The notes beneath the pieces were generated by a model. It saw nothing but the letters and a program-made list of their open reading frames with translations, ran no database searches and was not told the origin of the DNA. DNA of 20,729 nucleotides from Acidimicrobiia bacterium UBA4744 (GTDB lineage: Bacteria > Actinomycetota > Acidimicrobiia > Spongiisociales > UBA4744): NCBI GenBank assembly GCA_002403855.1, contig DHIO01000028.1, positions 23,314 through 44,042 of the forward strand, in the 5' to 3' direction. The position numbers and the translations under genes were made by a program. How positions within the stretch are numbered: position 1 is the first letter of the stretch; each line of letters starts with the position of its first letter. Shown here in pieces: positions 16,660-20,729 of the stretch.

Positions 16660-18066
16660 ATGACTCCCGACGAATTCCGGAAACGCGGAAGGCAGGTCAT
16701 CGACTGGATCGCCGCCTACATGGAAAGGGTCGAGGACTATCCGGTTCTCTCCCAGGTGGAACCGGGCGATGTGCGAGCCGCGCTGGCGGAGCATCCGCCG
16801 GCCACCGGGCAGGACTTCGACCTCGTGATGGCCGATCTCGACGGGGTGGTCATGCCCGGCATCACCCACTGGCAATCGCCTGGATTCCACGCGTTCTTCA
16901 ACGCCAACGCATCGGGACCGGCCATCCTCGGTGACCTGGTGTCATCGGGTCTCGGGGTGCAAGGCATGTTGTGGGCCACCAGCCCGGCCTGCACGGAGCT
17001 CGAGACTCATGTGATGGACTGGCTCGCCGAGATGCTCGACCTGCCGGAAACATTCTCCTCTTCTGGGCCGGGAGGTGGCGTCATCCAAGACTCTGCCTCC
17101 AGCGCCACACTCACCGCGGTCATCGCCGCTCGCGAAAAGGCCACCGGGGGTACGACCAACCACACCGGGAATCTCGGCAATCTGATCGCTTACACATCCG
17201 CAGAAGCACACTCGTCCATCGAGAAGGCAATCCGCGTCGCCGGAATCGGCGCGGACAACCTTCGATCGATCGAAGTGGACGAAGCCTTTGCCATGCGTCC
17301 GGCGGCCCTGGAAGAGGCCATACGGAAAGACCTGGCGGCGGGTCGGCGGCCCTTCTTCGTATGCGCGACCGTCGGTACTACCTCGTCGACTGCTATCGAC
17401 CCGGTTCGTGACATAGGAGAAATCTGCCGGCGCTACGGGCTCTGGCTTCATGTCGACGCCGCCCTGGCCGGCACCGCGGCCCTACTCCCGGGGATGCGTT
17501 GGATCCACGACGGTCTCGAGCTGTCGGACAGCTACGTGTTCAACCCGCACAAGTGGATGCTGACCAACTTCGACTGTTCGGCCTTCTTTGTAGCCGACCG
17601 CGCCGCGCTGATCTCCGCCCTGAGTGTCTTGCCCGAATACTTGCGGAACAAGGCATCTGCCTCCGGGACGGTGATCGACTACCGGGACTGGCAAATCCCT
17701 CTGGGTCGCCGGTTCCGGGCATTGAAACTGTGGTTCGTGATTCGTCACTACGGCGTCGAGGGCCTGCAGGCCTTCGTCGAGGAACACCTGCGTCTCACCA
17801 GACTGTTCGCCTCGTGGGTGGAGAACGCCGACAACTTCGAGCTGGCTGCGCCGGCCCCGGTGAACCTGGTGTGTTTCCGCCATCCGGGTGGCGACGCGGT
17901 CAACCGGCGGATTCTGGACAACCTCAACGCCTCCGGGGACGTCTACCTGAGCCACACCAGATTGGACGGAAAGCTTACGCTCCGGCTGGCTATCGGACAG
18001 ACTCACACGGCCGAGCGCCACGTTCGCCGGGCGTGGGAATTGATCCAGGCGGCGGCGACCGCCTGA
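16660..18066 (+). CDS. Aromatic-L-amino-acid decarboxylase-like PLP enzyme (group II)
   Basis: This 468-residue pyridoxal-phosphate enzyme resembles animal DOPA/tryptophan decarboxylases over its whole length. Matching segments are HWQSPGFHAFF (70-80), WATSPACTELET (115-126), GGGVIQDSASSATL, His184 (PLP-stacking), HVDAALAG with Asp266, and NPHKWMLTNFDCSA with Schiff-base Lys298. The loop LPEYLRN keeps the catalytic Tyr327 expected in decarboxylases rather than the Phe of aldehyde synthases. DYRDWQIPLGRRFRALKLWF then follows. Likely products are tryptamine, tyramine or phenylethylamine, but substrate choice cannot be read. It begins 28 bases after cimA and is probably co-transcribed. The ATG at 16660 is chosen on protein similarity. 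GTG at 16645, five bases after AAGGTGG, is a real alternative. Confidence 0.88.
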   Translation: MTPDEFRKRGRQVIDWIAAYMERVEDYPVLSQVEPGDVRAALAEHPPATGQDFDLVMADLDGVVMPGITHWQSPGFHAFFNANASGPAILGDLVSSGLGVQGMLWATSPACTELETHVMDWLAEMLDLPETFSSSGPGGGVIQDSASSATLTAVIAAREKATGGTTNHTGNLGNLIAYTSAEAHSSIEKAIRVAGIGADNLRSIEVDEAFAMRPAALEEAIRKDLAAGRRPFFVCATVGTTSSTAIDPVRDIGEICRRYGLWLHVDAALAGTAALLPGMRWIHDGLELSDSYVFNPHKWMLTNFDCSAFFVADRAALISALSVLPEYLRNKASASGTVIDYRDWQIPLGRRFRALKLWFVIRHYGVEGLQAFVEEHLRLTRLFASWVENADNFELAAPAPVNLVCFRHPGGDAVNRRILDNLNASGDVYLSHTRLDGKLTLRLAIGQTHTAERHVRRAWELIQAAATA

Positions 18067-18068
18067 TC
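18042..18068. terminator. Hairpin at the 3' end of the decarboxylase gene, weak terminator candidate
   Basis: CAGGCGG (18046-18052) pairs with CCGCCTG (18059-18065) around a CGGCGA loop, and GAT/ATC extends the stem across a one-base bulge. It overlaps the stop codon and faces the convergent Nudix gene, whose stop is 39 bases away. No T tract follows, so termination is only suggested. Confidence 0.3.
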
Positions 18069-18105
18069 GGTGTTCCGGTCCGTTCTCGGCTCGCACGCAG
18101 GCGGG

Positions 18106-18684
18106 TCACGGCAGCAGGTCGCGGGGCGGCATCCGGGTGACGGGCGGCTCGAGTCCAACCAATTGGCGAACCATATGGGCGGTGGCGCCCCACAGGACCT
18201 CACCTTCGAGGTCGAAGAACCACAGCTTGTGCGTGCGCCACATCTCAAATCTCCAGCCGTCCTGGTGAGTGAAGATCTCGACGGCCGGTTCGAGCACCTT
18301 GTCGACCTCTCGAGACGAAGGCCGCAGATTCGGCACGCCGTCGATCCAACCGACCACCGGTACCACCATCAGGGAATATTCAACCGTGTGAATGGCCGGA
18401 AGGAAGCCGAGAATCTCCACCGTGGAGGGATCGAGACCCACCTCTTCTTGCGCTTCGCGGAGAGCCGTCCCCACCGGTCCCCCGTCGCCGTCGTCGGGTC
18501 GCCCCCCCGGGAAGGCCAGATGGCCGGCGTGGGTGGGCATGGTCATCGGTCGCTTGGTGAGGATCAATCGGGTCGCTCCGTTCCCATCCTCATAGAGCGG
18601 AACCAGGACGGCAGCCTGAGGTATCTCGCCGGGTGGTGGAGCCTCGGTTTGAATGCCCGGGAAGCGGTCCAAGATTTCGTTCAC
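18106..18684 (-). CDS. Nudix hydrolase, NudL-type CoA pyrophosphatase
   Basis: This 192-residue Nudix protein probably cleaves CoA or CoA derivatives to phosphopantetheine and 3',5'-ADP. The UPF0035/NudL-type signature LILTKRPMTMPTHAGHLAFPGG (residues 40-61) precedes the Nudix box. That box has G60-G61, an Asp where the classical motif has Glu (Asp67), and REAQEEVGL (76-84) carrying the metal-binding glutamates. The start is GTG at 18684. It has no ribosome site, but TACCAT ends six bases upstream, which suggests a leaderless mRNA. A longer frame starting upstream at 18741 would run through the divergent acetyltransferase start and was rejected. It is divergent from the acetyltransferase and convergent with the decarboxylase. 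Confidence 0.88.
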   Translation of the reverse strand: MNEILDRFPGIQTEAPPPGEIPQAAVLVPLYEDGNGATRLILTKRPMTMPTHAGHLAFPGGRPDDGDGGPVGTALREAQEEVGLDPSTVEILGFLPAIHTVEYSLMVVPVVGWIDGVPNLRPSSREVDKVLEPAVEIFTHQDGWRFEMWRTHKLWFFDLEGEVLWGATAHMVRQLVGLEPPVTRMPPRDLLP

Positions 18685-18719
18685 CCGACTATGGTACGGC
18701 GCCGATAGTCTGAGCGGAC
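18685..18719. promoter_or_regulatory. Compact shared divergent promoter region
   Basis: Only 35 bases separate the Nudix GTG and the acetyltransferase ATG. On the minus strand TACCAT (18696-18691) ends six bases before GTG. On the plus strand TAGTCT (18706-18711) ends eight bases before ATG. GACTAT (18687-18692) and ATAGTC (18705-18710) form a dyad that overlaps both boxes. Clear -35 hexamers are not seen. Confidence 0.45.
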
Positions 18720-19337
18720 ATGGATGACCTCTCAACCACACCCCGGTTCTCCGGCAGGTTCATGTTGCGGCCCTTTCGCCGCCGTGACGCGGACGGGTTG
18801 ACCGAGGCCGTCCGAGCGTCGCGCCAGGAGCTCAACGAGTGGCTTCCGTGGGCACATCTGAACTACTCGAAGGGAGACGCCGCCAACTACATCCGGGACA
18901 GCATCAAGTCCTGGCGCGAGGACCGAGCCTACGATTTCGCCGTTCGTCCTCTGGATGATCCCGACCGCCATGTCGGCAACATCTCGGTCTGGTTCATCTC
19001 CCGTTCGTTCAAGACCGGGGAAATCGGCTACTGGGTCCGGACCGACGAAACCGCTCGAGGCGTGGCAACCGAGATTGCCGCCCGCGCCCTGGGCATCGCC
19101 TTTGACGAGCTCAAGATGCACCGGGTCATTCTCAGAATTGCCGTCGGCAACCGGGCCAGTGAGAGGGTGGCGGAGAAGCTCGGCTTCTTTCGGGAAGGAA
19201 TCCTGCGCGAGGAGATCAAGGTGCGGGGAAAGTGGCTGGACCACTCGGTGTGGGGACTACTCGAGCACGAGTACCGGAAGAACGCCAATCTCTATCGGGA
19301 CCTTGTCGGAGTCGTCGACGAGGTGGTCGAACAATAG
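18720..19337 (+). CDS. GNAT N-acetyltransferase, RimJ/RimL type
   Basis: This 205-residue acetyltransferase uses acetyl-CoA, and its family acts on ribosomal-protein N-termini or small amines. RFMLRPFRRRDADGL is the usual N-terminal strand and helix. GEIGYWVRTDETARGVATEIAARAL contains the acetyl-CoA pyrophosphate-binding loop (degenerate R-G-x-A). HRVILRIAVGNRASERVAEKLGFFREGILRE is the conserved C-terminal core of RimJ/RimL proteins. The last 25 or so residues extend beyond the fold. The substrate is unknown. The ATG at 18720 is the first usable start after the -10 box. It shares a terminator with convergent groEL. Confidence 0.88.
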   Translation: MDDLSTTPRFSGRFMLRPFRRRDADGLTEAVRASRQELNEWLPWAHLNYSKGDAANYIRDSIKSWREDRAYDFAVRPLDDPDRHVGNISVWFISRSFKTGEIGYWVRTDETARGVATEIAARALGIAFDELKMHRVILRIAVGNRASERVAEKLGFFREGILREEIKVRGKWLDHSVWGLLEHEYRKNANLYRDLVGVVDEVVEQ

Positions 19338-19384
19338 GGTTCGTGCTTCACCCCAACTTCCCGACAAGAGAATCGACCACCATT

Positions 19385-19415
19385 GAAGAAGGGGCCCCAA
19401 CGGGACCCCTTCTTC
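19385..19415. terminator. Bidirectional terminator between acetyltransferase and groEL
   Basis: GAAGAAGGGG (19385-19394) and CCCCTTCTTC (19406-19415) are exact reverse complements, with further CCC/GGG pairing inside. Both strands end in a pyrimidine-rich arm (TTCTTC). The convergent gene arrangement on either side makes a two-way terminator likely, although a long T run is missing. Confidence 0.7.
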
Positions 19416-19436
19416 TCGACCGGAGGTCGTCGACTC

Positions 19437-20729
19437 CTAGAAGTCCATTCCGGGTCCGCCGGCACCGGCCGGCATCGGCGGTGCCTCTTCCTTCTGTTCG
19501 ACGATCAGTGCTTCGGTGGTCAGCAACAGACCGGCGATCGAAGCGGCATTCTGGACCGCCGACCGCGTCACCTTGGAAGGATCGATGATCCCGGCCACCA
19601 AGAGATCCTCGAAGGAACCGGTTGCGGCGTTGAAGCCCATGGTCCCGCCGTCGTTGCGGACATGCTCGGCGACTACACCGCCCTCATAGCCGGCGTTGAC
19701 GGCAATCTGGCGAAGCGGCTCTTCGAGCGCCTTCCGAACGATCGTCCGTCCGGTCTTCTCGTCGTCCGTACCACCGCGCACTTTCTCGAGTGGCTCTTGG
19801 GCCCGAAGCAGCACCACGCCGCCACCGGGGACGATACCCTCTTCGACGGCCGCCCGGGTGGCGGACAGCGCGTCCTCGATGCGGTGCTTCTTCTCCTTGA
19901 GCTCCACCTCGGTAGCCGCACCGACCTTGATGACGGCAACGCCGCCGGCCAGCTTGGCAAGCCGCTCCTGCAGCTTCTCCCGGTCCCAATCGGAGTCCGA
20001 GTTCTCGATCTCCCGCGAGATCTGCTTGATCCGGCCCTGTACGTCGGCCTCGGTCCCGGCGCCCTCGACGATGGTCGTGTCATCCTTGGTGACGACCACC
20101 TTGCGAGCCCTGCCGAGCATGTCGAGCGAAACGTTCTCGAGCTTCAGCCCGACCTCCTCGGAAATGACGGTGCCGCCGGTGAGGATGGCGATGTCTTGCA
20201 GCATGGCTTTCCGGCGCTCGCCGAATCCGGGAGCTTTGACGGCCACCGATGAGAAGGTGCCCCGGATCTTGTTGACCACCAGGGTGGCCAGAGCCTCACC
20301 CTCCACGTCCTCGGAGAGGACCATCACGGGCTTGCCGGTCTGCATGACCTTCTCCAACACGGGAAGCATGTCGTTGACCGACGTGATCTTCTGGTTGGCG
20401 ATCAGAACGTAGACGTCCTCGAGGACCGCTTCCTGACGGTCCGGGTCGGTGATGAAGTACGGAGAGATGAAGCCCTTGTCGAACTGCATACCCTCGGTGA
20501 ATTCGAGCTCAATGCCAAACGTTTGGCCCTCTTCGACGGTGATCACACCGTCTTTGCCGACCTTGTCCATCGCCTCGGCGATCTTCTCACCGATGGTGTC
20601 GTCGGCGGCAGAGATGGCGGCAACGTGGGCGATCTCGTCCCGGGAGGTGATCTCCCGGCTGAATTCGCCGATGAACTCAACGATCCGAGCAACGGCCTGT
20701 TCCATGCCGCGTTTCAGCTCCATCGGGTT
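19437..20729 (-). CDS. groEL: 60-kDa chaperonin GroEL, 5' end cut by window edge
   Basis: GroEL forms the double-ring ATP-driven folding chamber in the cytosol with GroES. The visible 430 residues correspond to about position 110 to the end of a normal protein of about 540. The visible part begins at the conserved NPMELKRGMEQAV. Apical-domain segments include GMQFDKGFISPYFITD and GFGERRKAMLQDIAILTGG. The equatorial domain has AAVEEGIVPGGGVVLLRA, DDEKTGRTIV and NAASIAGLLLTTEALI. The tail is short (AGAGGPGMDF) rather than a long GGM repeat or a His-rich tail. The reading frame is open to the right edge, so the start, any groES and CIRCE/HrcA sites lie outside. It is convergent with the acetyltransferase across a shared terminator. 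Confidence 0.97.
   Translation of the reverse strand, partial: NPMELKRGMEQAVARIVEFIGEFSREITSRDEIAHVAAISAADDTIGEKIAEAMDKVGKDGVITVEEGQTFGIELEFTEGMQFDKGFISPYFITDPDRQEAVLEDVYVLIANQKITSVNDMLPVLEKVMQTGKPVMVLSEDVEGEALATLVVNKIRGTFSSVAVKAPGFGERRKAMLQDIAILTGGTVISEEVGLKLENVSLDMLGRARKVVVTKDDTTIVEGAGTEADVQGRIKQISREIENSDSDWDREKLQERLAKLAGGVAVIKVGAATEVELKEKKHRIEDALSATRAAVEEGIVPGGGVVLLRAQEPLEKVRGGTDDEKTGRTIVRKALEEPLRQIAVNAGYEGGVVAEHVRNDGGTMGFNAATGSFEDLLVAGIIDPSKVTRSAVQNAASIAGLLLTTEALIVEQKEEAPPMPAGAGGPGMDF

Overview
The window is about 20.7 kb of GC-rich bacterial chromosome. It is densely packed with housekeeping genes and has short intergenic gaps. Frequent GTG and TTG starts, several start codons placed 6-8 bases after a TANNNT-type -10 box (probable leaderless mRNAs), a CBS-less GuaB3-type IMP dehydrogenase beside guaA, and a PcrA-type helicase all point to an actinomycete (Actinomycetota). 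An Acidimicrobiia-like lineage is my best guess, but no rRNA or other decisive marker is present. I see no prophage, insertion sequence, CRISPR array, tRNA or rRNA.

Layout. (1) 1-2088, minus strand: a stand-alone cobalamin-binding mutase subunit, then sucC and sucD (cut by the left edge), a tight cluster around succinyl-CoA. (2) 2266-3375, plus: transaldolase, divergent from (1), with a 14-bp perfect inverted repeat between them. (3) 12656 down to 3399, minus: a long co-directional run of guaB3, guaA, a CheA-like hybrid kinase, a receiver-GAF response regulator, a membrane-anchored histidine kinase and pcrA. The first four are nearly gapless or overlapping. (4) 12845-13606, plus: a CPBP membrane protease, separated from guaB3 by a block of 7-bp-phased repeats. 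(5) 14672-13671, minus: trpS, convergent with the protease across an unusual hairpin. (6) 14897-18066, plus: a promoter, an 11-codon leader peptide with three consecutive isoleucine codons, a strong hairpin, an intrinsic terminator, then cimA (citramalate synthase) and an aromatic-amino-acid-decarboxylase-like PLP enzyme. (7) 18684-18106, minus: a NudL-type Nudix hydrolase, divergent from a RimJ/RimL-type acetyltransferase (18720-19337, plus) across only 35 bases. (8) 19437 to the right edge, minus: groEL, N-terminus missing, sharing a bidirectional terminator with the acetyltransferase.

The most interesting element is the cimA leader. CimA opens the threonine-independent route to isoleucine. 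Its mRNA seems to begin at, or a base or two before, a tiny ORF encoding MFTPATTIIID, followed at once by a 10-bp hairpin and a textbook terminator. This is the architecture of isoleucine-sensing ribosome-mediated attenuation. I could not find a convincing antiterminator fold, so the switching mechanism is open. Also worth a second look are the chemotaxis-like signalling genes fused to the guanine-nucleotide operon, the heptad-phased repeats, and two intergenic palindromes that may be dispersed repeats.
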